A DNA stretch of 64,000 nt from Alkalihalobacterium sp048323755 (GCF_048323755.1 NZ_JBLWFS010000018.1:24686-88685); one strand, 5' to 3'; counted from the stretch's first letter, positions 34,537-43,261 are shown. A program made the numbers and translations. Notes: generated by a model not told the origin, from the letters alone.

Positions 34537-36159
34537 TTATTCTGGGCCATTTTCTACTTCAAAGTCGGTTACTTCCATTAATTCTTTCTCTTCTAGGTGA
34601 TACATCGTTCGCCATAAGTGAAATGCCACTCGGTCCACCCAATGAATCGAGTGAACTTTTTCAATCGCAACACTTACATCAAGTTGACTTTTAGCTGTGG
34701 TTTTTATGATATTCATTCTATCCTCTTTACGAATTTCTGCTATTTCCTTTGAATTCATCTCAACGAGACAGACTAGATTTTCGAGCTGTTTATTTTCAAT
34801 ACTTCCACTAACTTGTTCGAATACTTTGGCTAACTTCATTAGTAAGGTTAAAGTATTTTGGTCACGTTTTAGTTTTTCAATTGACTCAATCTCTTTTAGT
34901 GCTTTAATTAAACGATCGATATGATCAATTGCATGAATCATAGAAACGTGTCGGCTGTACTCTCGGTCTGAATGACTGACAGACTCGGAATTTACTTTAG
35001 TTAAAAAAATCCGAATTTCCACTAAGGCATTTTCAGCATCCTCAAGCTTTTTCTTTAAGTAAATCAGTGGCTTTTCACCTTTGAACACCGTAACAAATGA
35101 TATAGAGATTAACCCCATAATCTTTAATAAAGTTCTTCTTACGGCCTCTATTGCTACAGGACCGACTGTTGCTACACTGTGATCTAAATGCTTGGTTAAA
35201 TGCTCTCCTTTTTCAGGGACCATTTTAATCACTAGTTTAATAAACAAGGGCATAAATGGCACAATCAATAAAACTCCAATTATGTTAAATAAGGTGTGAA
35301 AAATCGCTAGTGACACACTTTGGTCGGTAATGTACAGTAAATCACTTATATAAAACACTGCCGAAATTAATAAAGGTAATGCTAATAACGCAAGTAAACC
35401 TGTTAGAAGGTTAAATAAAATATGTGCAACTGCTGTTCGCTTTGCCGGAGTCGAACTGCCAATCGCTGCAATGATCGCTTTTACAGTCGTACCGACATTT
35501 TGCCCAATGACTAAAACAGCAGCTTGGTCAAATGAAATAGCACCAGCGTAAAGGGCTGTTAACGTGGTAACAACAGCAGCACTTGAGGATTGCATAATAA
35601 CCGTCATCGCAATCCCAAATACAATGAGTAACAGCATATGCAAAAACGTATCTCCTGAAATAGCGCCCAGGTTGAACATATCTCCGATACCTGACATTCC
35701 TTGCTGTAAAATATCAATTCCTAAAAATAATAGACCAAAACCTGCGAGTGCCATTCCGTGGGGGGTTAATTTCCCTTTTGAAAAAAGCTTTAAAAACACA
35801 CCAATTCCGATTAAAGGCAACGCAAGTGTCGACATATTCACTTTAAATCCAATAACGGATACGAGCCACCCCGTACTGGTACTACCCACATTTGCACCGA
35901 TAATAACTCCAACTGACTGCGTAAATGTTAGTAAGCCTGCACTGACAAAACCAATCGTCATGAATGTTGTCGCACTTGACGATTGGATTAACGCTGTAAT
36001 TGTCGCACCCGACAATACTGATGAGATCGTTCCACCCGTAAACCTACTTAGAAGCTGCTTTAAAGCATCCCCTGCTAACGCTTTTAAACCATCTGTCATC
36101 AAGGTCATTCCAAGAAGAAATAACCCGATTCCCCCTAAAACAATTGTAAAAGTCCCCAT
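34537..36159 (-). CDS. Na+/phosphate cotransporter family protein
   Basis: A 540-residue NptA/YjbB-type transporter. The N-terminal membrane domain (about 1-320) carries the two inverted repeats typical of the family, each with a QSSSA motif (ALIQSSSATTF and VIMQSSSAAVV). The C-terminal cytoplasmic part (about 350-520) is helical and PhoU-like. It is expected to move phosphate with sodium; direction and regulation are unknown. Located 75 bp upstream of cheV in the same direction. Confidence 0.9.
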   Translation of the reverse strand: MGTFTIVLGGIGLFLLGMTLMTDGLKALAGDALKQLLSRFTGGTISSVLSGATITALIQSSSATTFMTIGFVSAGLLTFTQSVGVIIGANVGSTSTGWLVSVIGFKVNMSTLALPLIGIGVFLKLFSKGKLTPHGMALAGFGLLFLGIDILQQGMSGIGDMFNLGAISGDTFLHMLLLIVFGIAMTVIMQSSSAAVVTTLTALYAGAISFDQAAVLVIGQNVGTTVKAIIAAIGSSTPAKRTAVAHILFNLLTGLLALLALPLLISAVFYISDLLYITDQSVSLAIFHTLFNIIGVLLIVPFMPLFIKLVIKMVPEKGEHLTKHLDHSVATVGPVAIEAVRRTLLKIMGLISISFVTVFKGEKPLIYLKKKLEDAENALVEIRIFLTKVNSESVSHSDREYSRHVSMIHAIDHIDRLIKALKEIESIEKLKRDQNTLTLLMKLAKVFEQVSGSIENKQLENLVCLVEMNSKEIAEIRKEDRMNIIKTTAKSQLDVSVAIEKVHSIHWVDRVAFHLWRTMYHLEEKELMEVTDFEVENGPE

Positions 36160-36510
36160 AACTCCGCACCTATCTCTCTTTCTTCACAAGTATCTATTTT
36201 TAGAGTGATCCTATAACTTAAACTGAGTGTTTAACCTCTCTTTACTTCCTGTCTCTATTCTAACGCAGTTCTTACAACCTCAAAAGAGTTTCTTGTATAG
36301 TTTGAAAATGATGAGGTAGAAAATTGGATAGACGAGCGCCTAAAGGCCTAGAATTGAGAGGAATTGAGGAAAAAATTAGGAGAATCCACTAACCAATAAT
36401 CCTGAATAGTGCACCCTTAGAAAATCTTAGAACAAACTACCAACCAACCAATATCCCGGATGACCGCACCACTTAAAACACACTATCCTTTAACAAACAA
36501 AGCCATAAAA
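36160..36510. other. Intergenic region between the Na/Pi transporter and the HesB gene
   Basis: No gene seen. It should hold the promoter of the transporter gene. At about 36343-36398 it has a degraded relative of the 50-bp repeat found near 14374, recognised by GAGGAAAAAATTAGGAG. Confidence 0.4.
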
Positions 36511-36549
36511 AAGAAACGCCAGGATCATCCAAAAGATCCTAGCGTTCTT
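36511..36549 (-). terminator. Terminator of the dipeptidase-HesB transcript
   Basis: On the minus strand AAGAACGCTAGGATC pairs with GATCCTGGCGTTTCTT (with wobble) around an 8-nt loop, followed by TTTTTTATGG. It lies 16 bp after the HesB stop codon. Confidence 0.85.
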
Positions 36550-36564
36550 CCTTTAGGGTACGTA

Positions 36565-36849
36565 TTAACAACAATCACTGTTCCCTATAATAGTTAAAGC
36601 CTCTTTACCAAACTCATTCGTTACACAATCTAACGTTATATTCTCCACAAAAGGGATAACGTGATCCTCAATTGCTACAGTTAAACCATTAATCGTTTCA
36701 ATCTTATCGCTCTCTTCTGGCTCATCCAGAGCCAGTCCTAACTTTGGACCCCCTCAACCCATGCCAGCAAATACGACACGGATTGATGAAGAATTGTTTT
36801 CTTCCATTGCTGCTAATATCAGTGCTTTGGCTTTATCTGTAATAAACAT
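36565..36849 (-). CDS. HesB-like selenoprotein (TGA at 36754-36756 read as selenocysteine)
   Basis: With TGA read as Sec this is a 94-residue HesB/IscA-fold protein: MFITDKAKALILAAMEEN, then VVFAGMG-Sec32-GGPKLGLALDEP, a beta-rich middle, and a C-terminal DCC. Sec32 aligns with Cys35 of E. coli IscA, the first cluster ligand; the two terminal cysteines resemble the second ligand pair. The frame is intact on both sides of the TGA, GAGGTGA lies 7 nt before the ATG, and an 18-nt-distant hairpin matches a bacterial SECIS. HesB-like selenoproteins are a known family. It probably shares a transcript with the upstream dipeptidase gene (55-bp gap). A nonsense mutation is the alternative, but less likely. 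Confidence 0.88.
36717..36735 (-). promoter_or_regulatory. Predicted bacterial SECIS element of the first HesB-like gene
   Basis: In the mRNA sense CTGGCTC, loop TGGAT, GAGCCAG form a perfect 7-bp hairpin beginning 18 nt after the TGA codon, putting the G-containing apical loop about 25 nt from it, inside the range normal for SelB-binding elements. It encodes LALDEP at the same time. Confidence 0.8.
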
Positions 36850-36904
36850 GTTCTTCACCTCTTTTCTTTCTTAAAGTATGTAAGGAATAGTAACTTTTGC
36901 CAAG

Positions 36905-37834
36905 CTATGTTATAAGGTTTATATACCTTTCAAAATTGCCATACGCAAAGCGCTTAACATCATCTTCTGAAAAATGTTTAATTAACTCTTCAATAAAATC
37001 AGGATATTTACTTGCGTTTTCTAGTCCTTTGACGAAGACGGAAATTCCGTCAAAATCAGATCCAAATAAAATATGATCCTTTACTCCAAGGGAACACAAA
37101 TGATCGATATGTCGAATGCAGTCGGTAATCGTTGCATGCTCAGTCCCTGTTAAAAAGATCGGATGCCAAACGAGGCCTACCCAACCACCCTTTTTAACTA
37201 ATTCTAAGATTTGTTCATCCTTCAAATTACGTCGATGATCACACAGGGCACGAGCATTACAATGAGTCGCAACTGGATAATCTGCTAATTCCATGACATC
37301 CCAAAAACCCTTTTCACTAAGATGAGCGACATCGGTCCATACTTTATGTTCGTTATTTAACTGGACGAGCTCTTTACCTAATAAGGTAAGACCAGCTCCG
37401 CGTGGCTCACCGACCCCATCAGCACATAAATTAGCTTGGTTCCAGGTAAGGCCAACAGACTTGACCCCAAGTTGATAAAAGATGTTTAACTTGGTAAGGT
37501 TATCCCCGATACAGTCAACTCCTTCGAGTGTTAGGACAGCTCCAATCTCTCCGTCTTTTAATTGAGCAATATCCTTCCATTCCTTAATATGCTTCACCTT
37601 ATCATGCTTTTTAATGACTTCTGTTTGAAATAATTCAATTTGCTTTAAAATCGATTGATACTTTTCTTCGATAGTTAAATCCGGCTCAGCGAACAATGCA
37701 AAACATTGAACTTTCACACCGCCTTTTATTAGTCTTTCATAATTGGCATCAATCTCATTAGAATTCGTAAAATTACGCTCTTCTTTTTCCCAAAGTTTTA
37801 ACAGCGCATCACAATGTGCATCAAATATTTTCAT
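36905..37834 (-). CDS. Membrane dipeptidase-like zinc peptidase (family M19)
   Basis: A 309-residue renal-dipeptidase-type amidohydrolase that cleaves dipeptides, including ones with D-residues. The HxD metal pair is H7/D9 in DAHCD; other ligands are in AVLTLEGVD, WTDVAHLS and THCNARALCDHRRN, and the last block LFGSDFDGI carries the catalytic aspartate. No signal peptide is visible, so it is cytoplasmic. AAGGAGGG precedes the ATG. The TGA-containing HesB gene follows by 55 bp on the same strand. Confidence 0.93.
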   Translation of the reverse strand: MKIFDAHCDALLKLWEKEERNFTNSNEIDANYERLIKGGVKVQCFALFAEPDLTIEEKYQSILKQIELFQTEVIKKHDKVKHIKEWKDIAQLKDGEIGAVLTLEGVDCIGDNLTKLNIFYQLGVKSVGLTWNQANLCADGVGEPRGAGLTLLGKELVQLNNEHKVWTDVAHLSEKGFWDVMELADYPVATHCNARALCDHRRNLKDEQILELVKKGGWVGLVWHPIFLTGTEHATITDCIRHIDHLCSLGVKDHILFGSDFDGISVFVKGLENASKYPDFIEELIKHFSEDDVKRFAYGNFERYINLIT

Positions 37835-37944
37835 ACTTTCCCTCCTTTTTATAATAGGTATATGTCCTTTAGGCGAATATCACTAACAGAAACAAACTTT
37901 CATTCATATAGTAAAACAGATAAGTATTTAATGGAGTGATCTGT

Positions 37945-38388
37945 ATGAGTGAGAAGAGAAAAGAACCACAATTACCTGAAGTTATTAAAAAATCTTACAA
38001 TGATTTCTTAAAGACCATTGACTCATTTTTTTACGATGCTTTTCAAAACATTCACAATAATGGTATGTTTCACTCACAAATCCCAGTTCAAACTTATGAA
38101 ACAGATTCAGCATTTGTTATTGAAGCACAATTACCTGGTGTTAAAAAAGAACAAATTATATTAGATGTCTATCAAAGTCATGTGAAAATTGGCGTGAAAC
38201 AAGAAGAGTTTATGGAAGAAACGAATGACGTAGACCAATATGTTAAACAACAGTATTCTTCACAAGTAAAAGAACGCGTCATCCCATTGCCATTCCCTGT
38301 AACACAAAAAGATGTAAAAGCAAGTTATCAAAATGGACTATTAACAATAAAAGTTCCGAATCGACGGCATGTGATCGATATTGAATAA
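37945..38388 (+). CDS. Hsp20/alpha-crystallin-type small heat-shock protein
   Basis: A 147-residue small chaperone. The alpha-crystallin domain (about 45-147) shows FVIEAQLPGVKKEQIILDVY and the C-terminal NGLLTIKVPNR motif. The start at 37945 is favoured (GGAG 8 nt upstream); an upstream GTG lies in the Shine-Dalgarno. B. subtilis relatives include spore-coat-associated CotM/YocM-type Hsp20 proteins; its pairing with a YppG-like gene hints at sporulation, an inference. Confidence 0.9.
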   Translation: MSEKRKEPQLPEVIKKSYNDFLKTIDSFFYDAFQNIHNNGMFHSQIPVQTYETDSAFVIEAQLPGVKKEQIILDVYQSHVKIGVKQEEFMEETNDVDQYVKQQYSSQVKERVIPLPFPVTQKDVKASYQNGLLTIKVPNRRHVIDIE

Positions 38389-38412
38389 TGGTATGTAAAT
38401 GGAGGGGTTAAA

Positions 38413-38823
38413 ATGAATTTTCATAATGATTCACTTTTGGGTGTTCAAGGTTTTCCTTACTATCAACAGCAACCTAGCTATTTTCCTAATCCATATCAAA
38501 ATTCTAATCCGTTCCATGGGGGGCTCTACTCGTCTCAAGTTTATCCATATCCCCACGCAAATTACAACTTACCTTTACAGCAAAACACGCAACAAAATAT
38601 GCAGCAAAACATCCCAGTAAATCAAGGGCCAAACCATTTCGGTCCACAAAATCCGTACCGACCACAAGGGCCTGCCTTCTTTAATGCTTTTACAGGGCCA
38701 GATGGAAAATTTGATGTTTCGAAGACATTCCAAACTGTCGACCAAGTCGTAAAAACAGTAAATCAAATCTCGCCGCTTGTTAAGTCGGTCAGCTCATTCT
38801 TTACGACTACACCAAAAGTATAA
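38413..38823 (+). CDS. YppG-like spore coat-type protein
   Basis: A 136-residue protein with a Gln/Asn/Pro/Tyr-rich low-complexity N-terminal two-thirds and a C-terminal block FDVSKTFQTVDQVVKTVNQISPLVKSVSSFF that matches the YppG family. Such composition is typical of spore coat proteins. GGAGGGG lies 6 nt before the ATG, 24 bp after the Hsp20 stop, so the two are an operon. Confidence 0.83.
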   Translation: MNFHNDSLLGVQGFPYYQQQPSYFPNPYQNSNPFHGGLYSSQVYPYPHANYNLPLQQNTQQNMQQNIPVNQGPNHFGPQNPYRPQGPAFFNAFTGPDGKFDVSKTFQTVDQVVKTVNQISPLVKSVSSFFTTTPKV

Positions 38824-38830
38824 TTAAATC

Positions 38831-38945
38831 GAGGCTAACTCAGTATTGTCTTGGGTCCCGTGTTACGTATATTTAATTCGACACCATATCGGACTCATAC
38901 AACTTCAGCGTAATTGGCAAGAAACCTTTAGACTGAGTTAGCTTC
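38831..38945. repeat. Long-looped inverted repeat between yppG-like and HesB genes
   Basis: GAGGCTAACTCAG (38831-38843) and its exact complement (38933-38945) flank an 89-bp centre with no coding potential. It lies between convergent genes and may act as a terminator for both, although the loop is unusually large; an insertion into an older short hairpin or a MITE-like unit is also possible. Confidence 0.6.
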
Positions 38946-38954
38946 AAGATTTTA

Positions 38955-39272
38955 TTACGTTGTTTTCTTTTTTATGCGTAAACCATAGGCTAAAGTTTGA
39001 GAAGAATTAATCAGGCGGAAGCCTTGGTTTTCATAATAATCGATTTTTAAATAACGACCGATCTCTTCTAGCGCCTTTTCGTCGAGTAAAACGTGAACCT
39101 TTTCAAATATAAATACTTCATCATCTACCGCTTGCTCATCCAGAGCAAGTTGAAACTCTAACATCGTACTTCACTCGTACGTATCAATCGCTAATACGCG
39201 AAGATAAATAGGGTCTACTTGAAATTCCAATTCTAAGCGTGCAATGGCTGCATCTGTAACAATTACCTTCAT
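38955..39272 (-). CDS. Second HesB/IscA-like selenoprotein (TGA at 39171-39173 read as selenocysteine)
   Basis: Read through the TGA this gives a 105-residue protein starting MKVIVTDAAIARLELEF, then IYLRVLAIDTYE-Sec34-STMLEFQLALDEQ, and ending INSSQTLAYGLRIKKKTT. It aligns along its length with IscA: Sec34-S-T-M falls on Cys35-S-G-M of E. coli IscA, and YENQGFRLIN on NEGFKFTN. The C-terminal CxC ligands are absent. The start is excellent (GGAGGGAG 7 nt before ATG), whereas an ATG three codons after the TGA, giving 69 residues, has only a weak site. A SECIS-like hairpin starts 21 nt after the TGA. It lies 107 bp downstream of dynA on the same strand. Confidence 0.85.
39131..39149 (-). promoter_or_regulatory. 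Predicted bacterial SECIS element of the second HesB-like gene
   Basis: In the mRNA sense CTTGCTC, loop TGGAT, GAGCAAG form a perfect 7-bp hairpin 21 nt after the TGA codon. The stem is different at one base pair from the element at 36717-36735, with the change compensated on both arms, and the loop is identical. Confidence 0.8.
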
Positions 39273-39379
39273 CTATCTACTCCCTCCTCACTATTTAATT
39301 TATCTTCTCATCTAATGCTGTATATATGTCTCGTTTTGAAAGTGCGAGATCGAACGCTAATAAAATAATGAATAAAAAA

Positions 39380-42300
39380 TTAAGTTACATACGTTGAAAG
39401 ACCTTCACGCTCTATAGTTAATTTTTCCAGAACTTCACCGATTAGAATAGACTGGTTATGATCTGATAATACAGCCTTTCGTTCCTGCTTATAATGGTCT
39501 AATTGTGAAATGTGGTGTAACTTTAATTGATTTACTTCGCTTAAAAACCATTCAATTAAAATATCTTCAAAATGACTTCGATACTTTTTTAAGTAACTAT
39601 CTACGGGCAATCGTAACCGTTCTTCAATCTTTTCCCTCAACTGTAAATTTCCTTTTTCAACAAAAAAGGTTTTGCTGTTTTCATGAACTTTCATTTCTTC
39701 TTCAAGATCAGACACACGTAGTTGCGAAAAAGCTTCAATGTCTAGTTCTTTTATCGGGGTCACTTTGTATCGTAACAACGATAGACCGTCTCCTTGAATT
39801 ATCTTTTCCACCATATGATTTTCAATGTCGCTTAGACTTTGGTTAATAAACACCTCTAGACGAAAGCTCGTCGCACGTAATTCTTGCACTAAGTCATGCG
39901 CTAAAAATTGAAGAACATTGTGTACCCCTAAATGTAATTGTTTCTGGAAATCAGCGTCTTCCTTAAATTGACTCGGGTTGATCAGTTCTTTAAATTCATC
40001 GAAGTAGCGATAAAACACTCTCTGTTTAACATAATAGATCAATTCATGGATTTCCTGACGAACAAGCTGCTCTTCGATGTTGAAGCTTGCCTCATTAATC
40101 TCATACTGTTTTTGAGCAACTACCTGACTAAGCTCCATGAGTTGCTGGCGTTTTGACGCTTCATCTTTATTTACATCCTTATACCATTTTTGTAAAGTAT
40201 GATATAGCTGAGTAAGATCGCCATTTGCTCCTCGGATCGCGACATTCGTTAATTCACTTAACACGAATGAATAAAAAGAAGTTTCAAAATTAGTAATTCC
40301 CGAATATTCAAGAGCTTCTTCTCCTCGCTCTTCCGGTAAAAGTGCTTTGAATACAGCGTTTTCTTTAGGTGTAAGTATTCGGGCAGCCTTTATTTTTGCT
40401 AGAAGTGCAAGCTGACTTGAAATCGGATAAATTTGCGGAAAGCGAATTCCACACTGCAATAAATTTTTTTCAACATGAGAAGTGACCAGTGTCATTTCTT
40501 CTTCGTCTTGTGCTAAATCAGCGGCATTTATAACAAAGTACATTTTATCTGTTTCGAAGCAATTTTTAACCCGGCCTAGTTGAATGAGAAATTCTCGGTC
40601 ACTCTTTGAAAACGCATGATTATAATAAGTCAGAAAAACGATCGCATCTGCATGCTTGATAAAGTTAAATGCAAGCTTTGTATGTCTAGTATGAACTGAA
40701 TTTGCCCCTGGTGTATCGACTAGTGTAATACCTTGTTTGGCAATAGGCGAATTGTAATAAACATCAATTCGTTCAATAAAAGCTGCAAATCGTTCGGTAG
40801 CAACTAGCTTTCTATATTCTTCGTTCGTTACGTTACGTGTATTCCCTAGTTGGTCCTTAACTGTATCGTAACCCTCTACAATAAACGTTAAATATTGGAG
40901 TTGATTCGTGTGAATAAGTTCAAAAAGGTCAACTTTGCTCTCTTTTTCCTCTTTTTCTCCTTTATTGTCTTGGTCATGCTGTTTTGATTTTTCAACAACA
41001 GCTCTTTGCCTTTCTTCTAATAAGGGCTTCAGATCTTCTAAATTTTTAAGCGATTTAGCTATAACTTGAAGAATTTCATTAACTTCCCCTAGAACAACAG
41101 CCTCCTGTTTATAGAAAACATGAATGGTTCCGTGGGTATGCTCCTTTGTCGGCGGCAATATTCTATTGATCGTCGCTGTTGTTGGATGAGGTGATACAGG
41201 AAGGACGTTCGCACCAACTAATGCATTTGCAAACGAAGATTTTCCTGAACTAAAGGCTCCAAAAAGAGCAATCGTAAATGTCCTATCTTTTAAGCGGTTA
41301 CTTTGGTCAATAAAGTTCTCAGCGACTCTTTGTAAACTAGGTAATTTTGCAACAATACTGCTTATATTTTCAAAGTGCTTCGCCGCTTTCCATCTTCTCT
41401 CCTTTTCATTAACCAACTGAAAAGAACGACCAGTACTAGTTCCACTGCCTAAGCGGCTTAAGTTGATACATTTTTTCTGTTCTCTTACCTCACTCGTTTC
41501 TTTAAATCTAAACGACTTGGAAACTGTTCCTTTTTTCTTGTCTGAATGATACTCGTCGCTTTGGTGAAGCGCTTTTAGCATACTCGTTAATTGCTGAACT
41601 TTTCCTTCAATATTTTGATTAATCTCATGAATACCTGTACATGACGCTATTTTTCTTTCTAACTCATCCCGCTTTCTAACCTGTGCTTTCGTTTGACTCG
41701 CTAATGTTCCGCTTAACGTTTCTAATGCCATTCCTAAAAGCATGTTTGCTTTTTTTCGATAATGACTTTTAACCTCATCCATCAAGGTTCTTGAAAAATT
41801 TAGTGCATATTCATGAGAAAATAAGGCCCCTCTTTTCTGTGATCGAGTAATGACATCTTCTTGCAACTGCCCAGAAAAATCATGAACGGCCTGACTGAGG
41901 CTATCTTCGCGTATCTCATAAGTTTTTAATAGTTTAAAAAACAAGTCTTTAAAATGAATATCAATATATGTCACTGCATTTTCTTTCAATTCTTGATACA
42001 AAGCATCTCGCCTTCGTTCTCTTTCTGCTTTTGTTTTTTTTGCAGAAAACAACCCTCTTACTTTGTAACCGATTTGTTCTGCCTCAAGGAAATCCCTTGC
42101 CAAATTCCGAGTATGGTATGGCATTAAGTTTGCGTTATTTAACAACGTATTAAACTGAAGTAAAAAGGCTTCCTCAAACTCCTCTAATACTTCTTTCGGT
42201 GGCTTTGTTTCCTTTTTTAGTTTCTGTAGTTCATTCTGTAAGTAAGGCTCATCTGTCAATTGATGCGGGAATAACAATTGTTCAAATTGTTGTAATTGGG

Positions 42301-43192
42301 TTTTGTACCATTTTTTCAACCATCGCTCATGTTCTAAAATAATTAAGTAAGCCTCTTTCCACACACTGACAGACAATAACTGCTGCCGATTATTAATAAT
42401 AGACTCTAAATATCTTTTCAGTTTGTCTAGTTCATTGTATGGATAAATAACATCAGTAGCTGATGTAAAAAAGATAGCGTCATATGAAATCCCTTCATTT
42501 TCAATAGACAACACAGTATGGGCTTTAAACTCCTCAAAACTCATTTCAGATTCTTGATGTTTATCAATTTGATTAACAACCAAAGCAACTTTTTTATATC
42601 TTTGATTCATTTCTTTTAGAAATGCATAATTAATTTCGGATTGTATATGGTTATAATCCATCATATACACAACTGTGTCAGCAATGTGTAATGTCGATTC
42701 AGCTGCTACTCGATGTGCATCATCTGTAGAGTCAATTCCCGGTGTATCAAGGATGTATAAATTTTCAGGTAGACCGTGTCGATCATTAAAAATAGTCAAT
42801 TCCGTTACATTGTTTCCATCTCGGCAATATTCTTGCACCACATCATTCTTATATGTTCCTTCAAATGATTTGACTGAAGCATCTGTATACTCAACGATTA
42901 CCCTTGGAGACCCACTAACCATTTTTACAACATTGGCACTTGTTGGGATCGGGCTCGATGGTAATACATGTTCACCGAGTAATTCATTAATTAACGTTGA
43001 CTTCCCCGCAGAAAAATGTCCACAGAAGGCAATTCCATACTCTTGTTTACGAAGTTTACTAGTCAGTTCATCCACTTTTGTATTTGTATGACCATCTTCT
43101 GTTATTATCCTTGTCATTTGTTCTAATGCTTGTATCAGTTCATCACGGTCGATCATAACGTTATTACACTGCAGCGAATTAGATAATTGCAT
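39380..43192 (-). CDS. dynA: Double dynamin-like GTPase
   Basis: A bacterial dynamin of about 1270 residues with two full dynamin units fused in tandem, as in B. subtilis DynA, a membrane-tethering GTPase involved in membrane surveillance and phage or stress tolerance. G1 motifs are GHFSAGKST (about 58-66) and GAFSSGKSS (about 640); both units also show LDTPGIDST / VDTPGANSV switch motifs and NxxD-type motifs (NQIDK, NAADL). Long helical stalks follow each. The ATG at 43192 has GGAAGTGAG upstream; ATG 43207 or GTG 43210 are alternatives. Confidence 0.94.
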   Translation of the reverse strand: MQLSNSLQCNNVMIDRDELIQALEQMTRIITEDGHTNTKVDELTSKLRKQEYGIAFCGHFSAGKSTLINELLGEHVLPSSPIPTSANVVKMVSGSPRVIVEYTDASVKSFEGTYKNDVVQEYCRDGNNVTELTIFNDRHGLPENLYILDTPGIDSTDDAHRVAAESTLHIADTVVYMMDYNHIQSEINYAFLKEMNQRYKKVALVVNQIDKHQESEMSFEEFKAHTVLSIENEGISYDAIFFTSATDVIYPYNELDKLKRYLESIINNRQQLLSVSVWKEAYLIILEHERWLKKWYKTQLQQFEQLLFPHQLTDEPYLQNELQKLKKETKPPKEVLEEFEEAFLLQFNTLLNNANLMPYHTRNLARDFLEAEQIGYKVRGLFSAKKTKAERERRRDALYQELKENAVTYIDIHFKDLFFKLLKTYEIREDSLSQAVHDFSGQLQEDVITRSQKRGALFSHEYALNFSRTLMDEVKSHYRKKANMLLGMALETLSGTLASQTKAQVRKRDELERKIASCTGIHEINQNIEGKVQQLTSMLKALHQSDEYHSDKKKGTVSKSFRFKETSEVREQKKCINLSRLGSGTSTGRSFQLVNEKERRWKAAKHFENISSIVAKLPSLQRVAENFIDQSNRLKDRTFTIALFGAFSSGKSSFANALVGANVLPVSPHPTTATINRILPPTKEHTHGTIHVFYKQEAVVLGEVNEILQVIAKSLKNLEDLKPLLEERQRAVVEKSKQHDQDNKGEKEEKESKVDLFELIHTNQLQYLTFIVEGYDTVKDQLGNTRNVTNEEYRKLVATERFAAFIERIDVYYNSPIAKQGITLVDTPGANSVHTRHTKLAFNFIKHADAIVFLTYYNHAFSKSDREFLIQLGRVKNCFETDKMYFVINAADLAQDEEEMTLVTSHVEKNLLQCGIRFPQIYPISSQLALLAKIKAARILTPKENAVFKALLPEERGEEALEYSGITNFETSFYSFVLSELTNVAIRGANGDLTQLYHTLQKWYKDVNKDEASKRQQLMELSQVVAQKQYEINEASFNIEEQLVRQEIHELIYYVKQRVFYRYFDEFKELINPSQFKEDADFQKQLHLGVHNVLQFLAHDLVQELRATSFRLEVFINQSLSDIENHMVEKIIQGDGLSLLRYKVTPIKELDIEAFSQLRVSDLEEEMKVHENSKTFFVEKGNLQLREKIEERLRLPVDSYLKKYRSHFEDILIEWFLSEVNQLKLHHISQLDHYKQERKAVLSDHNQSILIGEVLEKLTIEREGLSTYVT

Positions 43193-43261
43193 GATACTCA
43201 CTTCCATCACCAGATTGGTTCACTACAAAAATTTTAACTTATATCCTATAAAAAAGTCTAA

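Noticed and set aside
36565..36849. Reading the TGA in the HesB-like gene as a pseudogene lesion or sequencing error
   Set aside because: The frame is otherwise intact, the TGA is at the catalytic Cys position, a SECIS-like hairpin follows at the proper distance, and the same design recurs in an independent paralogue at 38955.
38955..39164. A 69-residue hypothetical protein starting at 39164
   Set aside because: It lacks the N-terminal third of the HesB fold and has only a weak ribosome binding site; the upstream in-frame ATG at 39272 has a strong one.
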